A DNA stretch of 64,000 nt from Meconema thalassinum. Taxonomy: Eukaryota; Arthropoda; Insecta; Orthoptera; Tettigoniidae. The DNA is taken from assembly GCA_946902985.2 (NCBI GenBank), contig OX336395.1, positions 286,249,065-286,313,064 of the forward strand, in the 5' to 3' direction. Shown here piece by piece: positions 12,618-25,889 of this stretch (position 1 is its first letter; the number at the start of each line of letters is the position of its first letter). Below the pieces are notes generated by a model, which did not search any database, was not told where the DNA came from, and was given only the letters and a program-made list of their open reading frames with translations. The position numbers and the translations under genes are program-made.

Positions 12618-15195
12618 GATATTATACCATTGGAATTAAAGAAACCAGACGTTGACCATGGGGCTGGCCGAGTCCAGCATTGTTTCCGCTTAGCCTACTA
12701 GTGACAGGCTTGTACCTCAGTCAGTTTTCTTTCTCTTCCAATCCCAGCAGTGTTAGTATGTATGAAAGCCTAGGCTGTCTTTCAGTTTCCATGCTTTGAT
12801 CACCTTTGACTTTTCTTTTCCCCATTCCTTAATTGTTTGGGGGTGACGGTACTCTTCTTTTCCTCTCTTCTTCGATAGCGTAGGCTAATTGTACATGAGG
12901 GACATTTGACCGAGATGTTCCATTCTTTTAAACTACAGCAATCACAAGGTACATGCAGGAGAGAAAGCCAACACGAGTCGCTGCTAAGTTGACGACTGTC
13001 TGGACGACAATTACAGCTTGTGATATAAACAGGGGGATCTGGGTTTCTGTTTGTATGCAAAAACCTATTAACGCAGAATGTAACTTGGATGCCACCAATT
13101 TGTGTCTTGTGGAATTTGGTAGTGTTATGTATCGCAATCTATGCTACCCCCGTTTCATGTTCAATAACAATCTGTTTTCCCGGCGTATTAACTTTTATAA
13201 AGTTTATTGCTGGCATATTCTTAGAGCGGACGATAATCTTCTGAGATTTTTAATTTACAAACATGCTTTTATTTTCAAGTTCTGATACGATTCTGTTGGA
13301 ATGGCTTCCTGAGGCTTTTTCTTGCACCACGGGCGTATTGGGCAGCTGAAGCAACTCCTGGATTCGCTGGTTTTAATCCTGGCATGGACAGAGACTTTCT
13401 TGAGAGACACTCCCTTGAGGGAATCCCGGGGCACCAACTCTATCCCTGTCCCTAATACACTTGGGCTACAGGAGTCCATCACACACCCAAGTACATGGGG
13501 CTGTTGTACAAAATGTCCCAAGCCACTGATATGAGAATACATGTTGGTATGTTAAAACTACAGACCTGATGGTCACATATTTTGCCTATAGTTTGCAATT
13601 TGATATTGTCTTACTAACGACATTTTCATATTGATATCGCACTGGTATGTTACGTAACATTATCGTAGTTGCAGTATCGATCCATATTTCTTTACATTTA
13701 TGTTATAAATTCCTCGGCTTGTAACTCTTCCATAACCAATCTGCCAACCGGATGAGAAACTAGGATGATTGGCATATTCGTGGCACTGTTAATGTCAAGG
13801 TTAGCCAAGAACAACGTAGACTAAATACCGGTACCTAATGTTGAGAGCGTCCAAATGGCTGTTTCAGAACAAATAATCAGTGTGAGCTGGTTCAAGTTGG
13901 ATGGACTACACACGGGCCTTGTCCCCCTCCCTGGAATCCCAAGAATATTTCGATTGTTCATTGTCAATCCAGTTTATTCCACAAATTGAAGTTAGGCCTA
14001 CTGATAGTTAACTGATTTAGATTTAGGGATAATTTCACAGTTTTATTTAACTGAGTAATTTGGGAATTGTGCTGATAATGTCCCTTGTTCTCAATGTAAA
14101 TAATGCTTAAGTGTTTATGTGCAATCACCTTCACCCTCCTCGTGCGCAGTGTGCTGAACCCTGCTACTGGTTTATCGGAGTTACATAAGTGGTGTTGCAT
14201 ATTGCTCTTCGCTGAAGTAGATGTATAACCCTATAAGGTAGAATTTAGAGAAACAAGCCCATAAAAAATGTAATTACCCCCAATGCTCTAGCTACGACCC
14301 TGTACATTGTACTGAGTTAAAATTAAGGTATGGTTCAAGGACCATACCCTTAACTAAATTACAAAATAAAAAAAAATCAATAATTACACTGCTATCTTAC
14401 AAAATTTAGAAAAGAAAAAAATAACCCTGTATAAGCCCTACCAATTACCCACCTTGTCACCACTGGATAAATATAAAAGCAAGCTTTAAGGCTTGGAATC
14501 AAAAATCATAAACAATTGAAAATGAATGCAACGATATGGAAGACTAACAAGAAATAACACGGAGCGAATATCCCTCTAAAATAAATAAATAAATAAATAA
14601 ATAAATACATGGTATTAGGTCTAGCTTAAAACCACACGAAACATTGCTAACAAAAAGTAAATTATGACGAAAGGTTAAACCTAACTAGCACTAATAAACA
14701 AATATCATTACTACTGAATTCACTTGTGCTCACTGAATATCAAGACTCAATTTTACAACACGAATTCACATACAATCTAAGTTACTCATGAATATCTCCC
14801 GTGCAATCACAGTAGTATTCAACCAAAAACGAACCATTAAGAACAGAGTAGCCTATCTTAGAAAGTGCACGTATTTGCCCTTCAAAAAACGAAGCTAACT
14901 GAAATCAAAACCTAAGTTAACCAGTGGGATGAGGAAAGGTAGGAAAACAAAACGCTAATCGAAGGGTTTAGTTGGATTTGGAGAACATGTATCATCAGGA
15001 TTAAGCGCAACTTGAAAGTCGCTTTACAGAGCAAACGGCACTTTGATTTGCTTCCTATGTTCCTTAAGTTCCATAATGTTAATTTTGAATGCAGGTAGTT
15101 TCGTGCGAATACGATTACAACCATGTTTACGATGTTCTTTAACCCAGTATTCACATGGATAAGCCATCAAATATCCATCACACAATCAGACCTTG
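12618..15195. other. Intergenic, no recognisable gene
   Basis: Sequence right of the minisatellite. Short open frames are present but none resembles a known domain or has consistent coding character. A simple (AATA)n run lies at 14580-14607. The first 150 bases (about 12650-12790) look like a generic dispersed retroelement tail, but I cannot name the family. Confidence 0.5.
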
Positions 15196-15206
15196 GATGA
15201 ACATTT

Positions 15207-15814
15207 CTTCTTCTTCTTCTTTTCTTTGGCCAACTATGGACCGCATATAACTTAAGGCTTCTTGGCCTTCCTTCTCTTTTCTTCCAAGAACCTCTTCATT
15301 CTTTCGCTCCGTATCTTTCACTCCTCCTCGGAAATTATCCGCACGGGGCTCTTTGTAATTGGTTTCTCTTCAAATGATTTTAAATTGTGTACCTTTCTTC
15401 TAAACTCACTTCTATTGTGGATCAACTCTGGAGTAATTCCAACATCTGCTGCATTCCTCTTGACCTCCTCTACCCACTTCGAGGTGGCCTTTAATCACAT
15501 GATGTATTTGAAGATCTTTTTGGTTAGTCAGTTATCGTCCAATCTTACGAGGTGGCCATTGAATTACAGCCTTCTTTTTCCGCATTGTGTCCGTGATCTT
15601 TTCAGAACAATTTTAGAGCTCCTCTTCTTCCAAGTTCCATCAGAAGTCTTCTGAGGTCCCAGAATTTTCCTTAGAATCTTCCTTTCCTTTTTCTCGAGTT
15701 CTTGCAGCTCCCCTTTTTTTAAATTTAAAATTAGACACTCTGAAGCATACAATCCTTCTGGTTTTATGACTGAGTTATAGTGTCGGATTTTGGCCTTGTA
15801 TCATATTGCCCGTA
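15207..15814 (-). pseudogene. 5'-truncated LINE, ORF2 C-terminus
   Basis: Minus-strand remnant of a LINE reverse-transcriptase C-terminal region. Blocks LYASECL, ERKILRKILGPQ and a late KWVEEVKRNAADVGI-type block are readable, ending with a Lys/Arg-rich tail at the stop near 15251. There is at least one frameshift near 15560. An 11-bp duplication, GATGAACATTT, flanks it at 15196-15206 and 15815-15825. A (GAA)n-type tail lies at its 3' end beside the left copy. This is the signature of target-primed insertion of a dead-on-arrival copy. Confidence 0.85.
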
Positions 15815-15825
15815 GATGAACATTT

Positions 15826-17033
15826 ATTTATATGAGGTCGAATAGGTCTACTTTATTATTTTATCCAGCAACAGTTGGTGTCACTGTCTGTCTCAAGCAT
15901 ATTTGTTATACATAACAAATGCACATGGCTGCTCTTTTCTTTATATGCACACTGCAACAGATATATTGCTGCGTAACAGGATTACACGTGGGATGGTGAA
16001 GTGTCGCGATTAACGCTCAATTGAAACATGTCTCATAATCATTTCTCAGTTTCCCCTGTAATTTCCTTATTCTCCTTCATCCATTTTGTAAAATCGATAT
16101 ATGATGAAACCCCTGAATAGTATATTTACGAATTATGATATCGAGATCAAGAAACATTGACTAACGGCGATCCAAAATTCTTCATTTAAAATGTCTGTAA
16201 AGAAAAGTAGTCTGCAACTAGAAGTTTGACCTTTAAAAGCGCTAGGAATTTCATCATTGTTCCTACTTTGCATGTCTTAATATGTATTATAGTTATGGAC
16301 AATGGTTCTCAATTGGTCTCTGTACTGAGGAGAATCTATGCCTTTTTACAATGCTCACAGCCCTCTCCGCTTCAGAATTTGCAAATCCGCTCACCTAATG
16401 TGAGGCCCAGTGCGTACGGTATTTTGTGGGGATCAAGACCAGTTTTGTGCATGTTTAGAGGGATTTCATGGGGAATATTGCCTTAGGGCGTTATCTGAAA
16501 TTGGAGGACATTAGACAAATATTTTAAAGTGATAAATTAGGGCTATGGTGATTCTGAGTATACACTTCTATAAATACAACTACAAGATTGAGATACAAAT
16601 CAAACTTTTGCTATCCACAGGGGTATCACACACGACATCCAGCTTTCTGTTTTGTTACAACTTAGTTTGGGATCGGATCGTAAAAATATTCTGTCTTAAC
16701 TATATGAAAAAAATCCCTTCCAGATTGTCCTTGCTAATTCAAAATCTGTAGAAGAATGTCAAACTAACGGAATAAAATAAAATAAAAATTGTGACTAACG
16801 TCCAATCATTTTAATTGTTCGCTGGCGCAAATGAAAACACGCGTTCACTACATTTGGTGAATTTATGACTCCTGCAGGTTATATCATACATTTATTTGAA
16901 CTTTTGTACATCCCTATCTTCTTTTACGTTATTCAAACTGCAAACATATTACACAACTATTTTCCCACACCACTGCATAATTATCACACACCTGCTTCAA
17001 TACTACTATCATATTCATAAGAAGTCAATTACT
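15826..17033. other. Intergenic, nothing recognised
   Basis: AT-rich sequence with short chance frames only. No domain, repeat or RNA gene that I can support. Confidence 0.4.
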
Positions 17034-17166
17034 TGAATGCCACAGGTTGTGAAGTGAATAGATCCCCAAATGCAGTCAATTTGAAATAGAAATTCAGTTA
17101 CCTGTGGGATTTTATTTCGAATTGACATCATTTGGGGATTTATTCACGTAACAACCTGTGGCATTC
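17034..17166. repeat. Imperfect hairpin, arms about 55 bp
   Basis: The block from GAATGCCACAGGTTGT (17034) is repeated in inverted form ending at 17166, with a spacer of about 20 bp. Arms match through the bases around GATCCCCAAATG and CATTTGGGGAT. It could be a small foldback or MITE-like element lying just outside the Helitron-like element. Confidence 0.75.
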
Positions 17167-17190
17167 ACGTATTTGACTTTGGCATTTACC

Positions 17191-19671
17191 TCTTATATAA
17201 AACAAAGTGTCCTGACCGACTGACTAACTGTCTCATCATCGCCCAGCCAAAGCTATTAACGTTAAAAACATGAAATTTTGGAGATATGTTCGCTGTAAGT
17301 CGAAAGCGCCCACTAAGGAAGGATTTTCGGATATTCAGGTTCTAAAGGGGTGTTAAGGGGGTTAAACCTGCATTTCATTTAATAACAATATCTCCAGATA
17401 AGTTTCATTGGGGGATGAAATACTCGGCATATAAACGAATCATTAAAAATAAGCAGACACGTGTCTAATGAGTTTTCGATTTGGTGTATATTATCAGGTA
17501 AAGGGGGTGGAAAGTGGAGGTTGAAGGATTCTTAACGGAGCGTGTATCCCTTAAACTACATAGGCAAGAAGTTTGAAAGTTAGCTGAAAAGAATCAGCTT
17601 AAAAATAAGTGATTAGGCGTTCGACTGTTTTTAAATAAATCCATTTTAAGGGGGACATGGGTAGGGGTGAAATTATGGGGAAAAAAGGAAAGAAAGTGTC
17701 CTAACTGACTGACTCACTCACTAACTCATCAAACTCAGGGGAAGAAAACAGCTTAAAAAAATAGTTAATAGGTGTTTGACCGTTCTTTCATAAATCCAAA
17801 ATAAGGGGTCAATGGGAAGGGGTGAAATTCTGAAAAAACAAACAAAAAACAAACGACATAAAATGTCCTGACTGTCTCACTCACTCATCATCGCTCAGCC
17901 AAAACTATTGAAGTTACAGTAGACACATTACATTTTGGGGAAATGCTTTTTGTATGTCGAAAACGTCTACTATGGAAGGATTTTGGATATTCAGGTTATA
18001 AAGGGGTTAAACCTGAATTTCATTGAATAACAATATATCACGAGTGATTTCTTTTGGGGATGTGATACTCGGCATATAAACTAATGTTTAAAAGAATAAG
18101 CAGACATGTGTATAAGGGCTTTTCGATGTGGTGTATATTATGAGGTGAAAGGGGTGAAAATTGGAGGTTGAAGAATTCTTAACTGAGCGTGTATCTCTTA
18201 AACGACACAGGCGATAAGTTTAAAACTCAGCGAAAAAAAAATCAGCTTAAAAATAAGTAAATAGGCGTTCGGACGTTCTTTCATAAATACAATTTAAAGG
18301 GCCCTTGAGTGTGGGGGAGGGGGGCTTGAAATTCTGTAAAAAAAAAGGAAAGAAAGTGTCCTAACTGACTGACCATCAAACACAGGGAAAGAAACAGCTT
18401 AAAAATAAGTAAATAGATATTCGACCGTTTTTTTTTCATAAATCAAATTTAAGGGGCCCATGGGGAGGGATGTAATTCTGAAAAAAAAAACTAAAGAAAG
18501 TGTCCTAACTGACTCACTCACTCATCAAACTCAGGGGAAAGAACAGCTTAAAAGTAAATAGGTGTTCGAGCGTTTTTTTCATAAATCCAATTTAAGGGCC
18601 CCATGGGGAGGGGTAAAATTCTGGAAGAAAAACGTCTACTAAGGAAGGATTTTTGGACATTCACTCATCATCGTCCTGCCAAAACTATTAAAGTTAGAAA
18701 CATGATATTTTGAGGATATGTTTGTTGTATGTCGAAAACGTCTACTAAGGAAGGATTTTGGGATATTCTAGTTCTGAAGTTGTGTTAGAGGGGTTAAACC
18801 TGCATTTCATTGAATAACAATATCCCACGATTGGTTTCATTTGGTGATGTGATACTCGGCATATTAACTAATGATTTAAAAAAATAAGCAGACACGTGTC
18901 TAAGGGTTTTTCAATGTGGTGTATATTATGAAGTGAAAGGGGGAAAATGTGGTCGTAGAGGTTTACTACTTTTGTAATTTTATAATGTGTACTGTTTTTC
19001 ATAGGGATGTAGGTAAATGGATTTTGTGTTTAGTCAGTGTGTTTAATATACTGTATCTCAGTTATTTCCTATTTACGTTTGTGGTCGGAAACCATGTTGT
19101 GATTTTGAATCGAATTTTATCCATGCGATGCGACATGACGTTGGGGACAGTTTGATATGTATGTACCATTGCTGTGCTATAGTGTCTTTATAGTGTGATT
19201 GTTTACGGTCTTTACCAAATTATTATCATTATTATTAAAAATTATACGATACATCCGTCATAGCATTCATGATTGAGACGTTGCTAAGTGTACTCTTTAC
19301 AACTACAATATACCGACAGTAGTGGCTACGCGGGCTAAAGCGCAGCGTTAGGTCAAGGGGCCATGTTCTCTGCTGACTCAGAAGACGCGTGGGTTCAAGC
19401 CCCACCGTCGGCTGTCCTTGAAATGGTTTTCCGTGGTTTCCCATTTTCAACACCAGGCAAATGCTGGGACAGTACCCTCTGACATGCCACGGCCGCTTCC
19501 TTCCACATCCTTGCCCAGTTTCATTCATCTTCATCCATTCCATCTCTCATCCCGACGCGCAGGTCGCCCACGGGCGTCGACTTGAAAGACCTGCACTCGG
19601 CCTCTCAGGAGGCTACACGACAAAACAGAAACTACAATATTCGCGGGTGAAGCCGCGACGGGTAATGCTAG
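17191..19671 (+). mobile_element. Helitron-like non-autonomous element
   Basis: The candidate 3' end is textbook: a perfect stem TCGCGG/CCGCGA with loop GTGAAG (19641-19658), then after nine bases CTAG at 19668-19671 followed by T. The candidate 5' end starts TCTTATATAAAAC at 17191; the base before it is C rather than the usual A. Inside are several degenerate direct repeats beginning AAGTGTCCTRACTGACTGAC (near 17204, 17694, 17866, 18354 and 18500). Each is followed by modules such as AAGGAAGGATTTT and TCATAAATCCAATTTAAGG. No Rep/helicase protein is seen. The SINE at 19312-19630 sits just before the hairpin. The 3' structure supports Helitron; the 5' end is less sure. Confidence 0.55.
19312..19630 (+). 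mobile_element. tRNA-derived SINE with 10-bp target duplication
   Basis: Flanked by identical ACTACAATAT copies at 19302-19311 and 19631-19640. The head resembles a tRNA, with a B-box-like GGGTTCAAGCCCC near 19392. The body includes TTCCGTGGTTTCCC and CCACGGCCGCTTCCTTCC, a motif set I recognise from insect SINE-like repeats. It separates the Helitron body from its own 3' hairpin, so it inserted after the Helitron. Confidence 0.85.
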
Positions 19672-20924
19672 TGTATCACATCACAATCTCTCAACGCTAA
19701 TATTGCACTGCCAATATGAGATGGATTACATTTATGCAAATATGTCTACCTGACAATATCTACATAGACATTCAGTATAAATTCCATATACCATTTGATT
19801 ATTTTCATATTACGATAGCGACCGCTACGTTTTTTTTTTACAAAAATAACAAATATGCTTTAATAAGCTTGCCAAACATATGGCAATTTTTCTCCTCAAC
19901 AATCCAGTGGAATTTGAATAAGTGATGATCATAGAATTCAAATCCATCGCAAATTCCCGTTCTCTCAATCAACAGAAATAGACCGTCTGTTGTGATTTGT
20001 TCAACAAACCTCACAATAGAGTAAGCAATTAAATGGTTCCCTCTATTTCTCCTTAATTAAACTGAGTACATTATCTGATTCCTTTCATTTATCACCAACT
20101 ATATTTCTGTGATATATATTATTCATTCTTAATGTAGAGAAATATTAGACATTCCTCCTAATGTTCTCAAAATTATTCTGTTCAAAACAACTCACTGATA
20201 ATACTCGTATTTATCTACTCTATTCCCATGAATCAAAAACCCATGTTACGGTTACTCATTTGCAAAATTCTATGCAAAACATGTTTCTTATATCTTAAGT
20301 GAGAGAAATTGTTATACAATTTTCCTTAGCTCATTGTAGATTTTATAAGTTCAACATAGATATATTTAATAGGTCTTGACTGTTATGTGAAATATTAGAA
20401 TCTATATTATACAGTATGACAATGAGAAATGCTTCCATGTATTTTTTGGCGAGCTGGATTGGATCAGCAGATTTACTTAGATGTTCCTCAAACGACCACG
20501 TGGCTTCTTCCATTCCCACGTTGCTATCATGCCCAATTTACTAGGTCGTCGTTATCCAGATCCTTCCATCCGGTCGGAAATCCGCATCTATTTCAGACAT
20601 CGTGGTAGACAGTTGGTTTAACGGATACGATCTCTCATCACACCATTTAATAATGATTTGATGCAATTCCACCTAAGTAGTTACGCAGTGACAGAGGTAA
20701 GCCGTAGCCTACTTTCTCGTGGGCTTTGCCGATATCTCGCGAAGGCATGGCCGGATTTTGATGTGTGACGTGTTGTAGGACTCGGGGTGTTGCCCCATTT
20801 TGAATTTATTATTTATATTTTAAATTTTGACAAAGGCCCTAACAACACAGTTTGGCTTTTTTAACTTTTTAAATTTTATTTAATAGTTAATGCATTTTTC
20901 TTACTTGCAAATTGACCACTTAGG
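19672..20924. other. Intergenic; short stretch related to the inverted-arm subrepeat
   Basis: AT-rich, no gene recognised. At 20700-20780 the sequence around GTAGCCTACTTTCTCG and GCCGATATCTCGCGAA resembles blocks at 23970-24030 and 24235-24290 within the large inverted-repeat element. This suggests a dispersed family related to those arms. Confidence 0.5.
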
Positions 20925-22661
20925 ATCACGCTACAATTTCGCTGTTTTAGTTGTAATTTGCTCTGCCTCCAGTACTCCTTCATGAGATCGCTGTACTACT
21001 GCCGTTATTTGGCCGTTCAAGCACTTCCGGTCATTGTAGCTCGTCTCTCGTCGTGAAACCCCTCCAAATTGTGTATGCTGATTCCAAACGTATCCCTTTC
21101 CAACATTTGGGCCTCCGGGATGTTAGATCTTTCAAGGTCATTCCGAGTTTCTTTAGTCCATGATGTAGTTGGTTTTTTGTTCCAGAAGTAGTCAAAAAAC
21201 TGTTTGGTTAATCTGGATTTGTCCAATCTGCACATGTGCCCAATAAATATTAGCCTCCGTTTCCTCATGGTCGCTGAGACTTTTTCTACATTCTGGTATA
21301 CTTCGGCGTTGCTCCGAAGGTTCCATAACGTTTCCGTCTGGATTGGACCCATGATTTTCCGGAGGATTCTCCTTTCCAGAACGTCCAACTTCTCTAGCCT
21401 ATAATTCATTGAAAGGCATTCACAGGCGTACAGGCATTCTGTTTTCACGACAGTGTCGTAGTGCTTTATTTTGGCGTTCCAGGATATGCATTTCTTTTTA
21501 TAGATTTTTTTGTAAGCCCATACGCTCTCCCCATTTCATAGATCCTATCGCCTACCGCAGCTTTCTCTAGACCATTGTCCTGTATCGTTTCACCGATATA
21601 TTTAACTTTCTTTACTCTCTGAATCCGCCCTATCCCAGTTTCAAGGAATTTCGGTCCTTGTGCGTCATTTATCATGGATTTTGTTTTCTCTATCGATATC
21701 CTGAGTCCCGTCTTACTGCGATGTTTCCTACGAGCTTAATCTGAGTGATCGCTTCCCTTGGGCTTTCCGAGAGTATCGCAAAGTCATCTGCAAAGGCCAA
21801 AGGACTCTAATCCCTCCTGATTTCCTCCCTAAGCAGATCGGGATTATTCCTTGATTCATAAGCTCTGAGTTCCACATTCGTACGATCTTTTCCAGGATGC
21901 AGTTGAATAGTATTGGTGAAAGTCCGTCGTCTTGTCTTACACCCGTCTTGATTTCAAACGACCGGGACAGTTCTCCCATGAACTTCACTTTGGAGTGATA
22001 CCGTCCAGGGTTTCTCTGACCACCGAGTCAAAAGCCTTTTTGAAATCTGTGACAGATACTACAATTCTTTTGGAGCTCAGCATTCTATGCCGGATTATTG
22101 ATTTCATGTTGAAGATCTGCTCTGCGCAGGAGCGACCTTTTGGAACCCTCCTTGGTACTCCCCAAGTTGCTTATCAAGAGTCTCCTCTATTCTATTCAGG
22201 AGTATCATTGAAAGGATTTTATATGCGACCGGAAGTAAAGAGACGTCTCTATAGTTATTGACGTCATTTTTGTCCCCTTTCTTATGGAGGGGGTGAATCA
22301 ACGCTGTTTTTCATTGTTCTGGTATCTTCTCTGTATCCCATATTGTCTGAAATATTTGATGTAAGTCGTACAGGATTTCCGGTTCCGCCCATTTCAACAT
22401 TTCTGCCGTTATCAAGCCTTCGCCACTAGCCTTGTTGTTTTTCAGGCTTTCTAAGGCATTCTTGATTTCTTACCTCGCTGGTGGTAGGTCCTCTCCTTGG
22501 TCTTCCAGTGGCGGCAGAAGTTCTAGTTTGGAGGTGGGAAGTTCAAGAGATTATCAAAATACCTTGCAAGTATCTCGCTGTTTTCTTGGTTGTTCAAACC
22601 GATTTTTCCATGTTCATTTCTGAAGCTCATACTTGGTGATTGGTATATTCTGAGTATGTTC
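20925..22661 (-). pseudogene. LINE ORF2 reverse transcriptase fragment (cut at TTAA by piggyBac)
   Basis: Minus-strand LINE reverse transcriptase, heavily decayed. Reading from 22661 downward: the linker before the palm (FRNEHGKIGLNNQENSE), HPLHKKGDKNDVNNYRDVSL, GEYQGGF, the catalytic FADD block near 21775 (in a frame interrupted by stops), then YACECL, ERRILRKIMGP and the C-terminal basic tail near 20930. Several frameshifts and stops. The coding sequence stops abruptly at the TTAA (22662-22665) where a piggyBac begins. The upstream endonuclease part should lie beyond the piggyBac but I could not find it. Same broad LINE type as the fragments at 15.2 and 52-61 kb. Confidence 0.85.
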
Positions 22662-22993
22662 TTAACACTCCAGTGGGCGCGCGGAGTACAGGTGTCCTCC
22701 AGTGATTTTGTTTTGCGAGACTACAAGGGTTGGCAACACTCGTGACCTTGAGCGGCCATATACCTTTCTCCTGACTCACCCTCTGCCCGTCAGTGCATTG
22801 TCAGCTTTTATGCTCGCCTGTTGTCGCCGTGACCTCGTGTTTATTTGCTCTGTGCAGTTGTGGAGGACATTTGTCCACCGCACGCCTATTGGCGTTACAG
22901 ATTTCTTCGGATATTGTTGTGGTATTTTACATTATTTCATAGTTTTGAACGCCATAGCAGTTTAATTGAAATAGTTTATGCGTGAAAACAATA

Positions 22994-23499
22994 ATGACCC
23001 GTGAAAGTGACCGTGAACAGGTACGCCGTTGGCTAGATGAGACTGAGGAAAACGAGAATGTTCTAGGTATAGAGGATGAAGATGAATTAGAAGGAGACCA
23101 CTTGGAATACCACACAGAGAGTAGAGAAAATGAAATCAGTGCAGAAGATGACCCGACTGATGATCCTGACGACTCTGACGAAATGGAAGTAGTAGAAGAA
23201 TCAGTTCCTCCTCCTGGCCCGGTTGATGTTCCTGACGCAACCGAGGAAATGGAAGTGATAGAAGAAGCAGTCCCTCCTGTTCCTTTCGTCAACCCAGAGT
23301 TTTATTTGGGAAAAGATCGCACAACAAGGTGGTACATGGAACCTCAATTTTCCAGACTTCTCGTACACCCAGACATAATATTATTCCAGTTTTTCATCGC
23401 CCAGGACCTTAAGGATCTGCAAAAAATGCTATCAATCCAGAAGCTGCTTTACAGTGTATTATTGATGATGAAATGGTGAAAACAATAGTTGATGTACTA
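22994..23499 (+). pseudogene. piggyBac transposase, N-terminal acidic part
   Basis: Begins at ATG 22994 (MTRESDREQVRRWLDETEEN). It encodes the Asp/Glu/Ser-rich N-terminal region typical of piggyBac transposases, then the start of the conserved domain (FFIAQDL block). The longest open frame stops at 23479. The expected IDDEMVK-type block is in another frame at 23455-23490, so a frameshift precedes the insertion. The coding sequence is then cut at 23500 by the large element, with GTACTA (23494-23499) as the duplicated target. The region 22666-22993 is its 5' end and leader. Confidence 0.85.
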
Positions 23500-25889
23500 A
23501 GTAGGGGAGCACGGAGAGTTCTAACGCACTCGGCTTTGCTCGGACGGTGTTCATGTTAAATAATTAATATTTGGTGAACCCATAGTCCGATTTTGACAAA
23601 TGAGGTGTCGTTGAACTCGGGCTGACGTCCTCATTCCTATGGACTACACGTTATATTTTTCATTTTTTTTTGAAAATTTTTGTTTTTGAAAGTAGGCGAT
23701 AGTTTGAAAACCTAACATGATAGAACGTTGTGTCAAGGTTCAAACCAATGATTTTTATGTCCCTTATTTTTTATAATAAAACGTTTTAATTTGTTATGTT
23801 TTTTTGAAAAAAGTGTAATTTTGAAATTCTTATATTTTAGAAACTAAAGAGTTTACAAAAACTTTGTTTGACATAAATGAATGGCCCTGACCCCCTCTAC
23901 CACCAAAATAAATTTCAAGCCTCTAGGACTAAAACTGTGCAGTGTAGTAGTGCTAGGTTGTAGGTTCTGAGCCACAGCCTACTTTCCTACGAACTTGGCC
24001 GATATCTCCCGAACGCATAGTCGGATTTTAACGAACGAGGTATTGTTGGCGTTGGGAGGACGTCCTTTTGGCTGTGAATGTATGTTGATACTAAAAAAAT
24101 GAAAATTCTTGTTTTTGGATTGGCGCTATTTTGGAAACAGTGAATTTTGGAAAAACGTTCTTTTGACGTTAATGAAAGGTGGGTATGCCCTCTAGGTGGG
24201 CAGCAAGTTTCAAGAGTGTAGGGGGAAAAAAAATGATAGCCTACTTTCTCGCGAACATTGGTGATCATTGGCGAACGAATGTTCGGAATTTAAGAAATGA
24301 GGTGTCGTTGGACTTGAGCTGACATCCTCTTTCCTATAGACCACTCATTATATTTTTCAATATTTTTTTGAAAATTTTTGTTTTCGAAAGTAGGCGATAG
24401 TTTGAAAACCAAACATGATAGAATGTTATGCCATAGTTGAAACGAATGGTCTCCATGACCTTTATTTTTTTATAATAAAACTTTTTTATATTTTGAGATT
24501 TTTTGAAAACATTTAAATTTTGAATGTTTACTATTTTGGAAACTAACACGTTGACAAATGAGTTTGTTTGACATAAATGAAAGATCCCTACCCCCTCTAC
24601 CATGAAAATAAATTTCAAGTCTCTAAGACAAGAACTATGCATTTTAATTTTTTTTATTTTATTTTAAATAAAAGAGTGTTTGTAGACAGAGAGCCGGTAG
24701 CGCTTGACGTATGTTCGAACGAGGCTATGACTGAGCATGGTGAATACTGGAAATGGCTATTTCGACGGGGGCGATGTATGGCAAAACGAGGGGTCGTTTT
24801 TTGATATTTTTTCCTATGATGAATGAATGAAAGCGAATATTTTGAAATGTGACAAGCATGCTAAGATTTTTTACCCCTGAAGGGGATCTTTAACGTTTTA
24901 GTTAAGAGTGATGAGCGAGATCGCTCTCTGACACAACAGACGGTTGTAGGATATGACCAAGTGATTCTTAGACGTTGGCGATCTCGGTGACCGTGCCCGG
25001 AAGAAATGAATTGATATTTTGGTGGGATGGCGGGGCAGCTTATTACGGTTGGTTTTGTGATATTTCCTATGACGGATAGAGGCGAATATTTGAAAACGTG
25101 TTAAGTGTGCTAGGAATCTTTTACCCCTGAAGGGGATCTTTAACACGCTAGTAAACGGTAATAAGCGAGACTGCTGTCTAGCACAGTAAATGGTTTTAGA
25201 ATATGGAAACCTATAACATTTGCTCGACCAAGTCATGTGCATGTACGCAAAGAGCCAAAACGGTAAGGTCATTGGCCTGAAATGTTATAAACTAAATATT
25301 GAACTGGGTAAAGTCATGTGTTTTAGGGTGAAAGTATGTGGTTAACATGATCATGTATTGAGGATGGCCGCTTGCTAGTAATTATTATTACAGTAAAATG
25401 TTTAATAATAATAATAATAATCATCATCATCATAAGACGCACACGTTTTGAATGCTACAGAACTGTGTTGCTTGCTTGCACTCAATCCACGATCTGGCCA
25501 GGCCTTGTCAAAGCGACTGCTGATAAAACAAGAATGTCTACGTGGGCAGGAAGTAAAGGGTAATGTAACTTGGCTGGTAGAGGCCAGCAGGTCTGTCGTT
25601 TAAACAGACCTGGTAGAGGCTACGAGGTCTGGCGTTTAAACAGAGAAACCGCCATTTTGGTTCCTAGACAGCCGTACTACCTATGTATAAGAGGCAGCCA
25701 TTTTGGTTCCTTATTAAAAACATGAAACTAGTATAAGGTACACGAATCTTATTCAGATTGAGGAATGTTAAGAGGCGTGGGAACACGTGTGAGAGAGACA
25801 ACATTTCAAGGTCAAAACGCTGAGAAAATGCAACTCTCTCTGTTGCTAGGCTAATTGAAAACGATTGCGTTATTGATGCACTTGCCATT

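Noticed and set aside
2294..12655. A 3,453-residue repetitive protein (GSVTVATVPLV repeats)
   Set aside because: The frame is open because the unit length is a multiple of three. Other frames, including one on the reverse strand, are open too; both common polymorphisms are amino-acid changing; there is no signal of splicing or of a gene around it.
22927..23292. Ser/Thr-rich minus-strand frame
   Set aside because: Antisense of the acidic N-terminus of the piggyBac transposase.
24334..25272. Paired frames at 24.3-25.3 kb and 44.9-46.2 kb that look like conserved genes
   Set aside because: They are mirror images of the inverted arms; AT-rich, no domain, and conservation is only that of the repeat.
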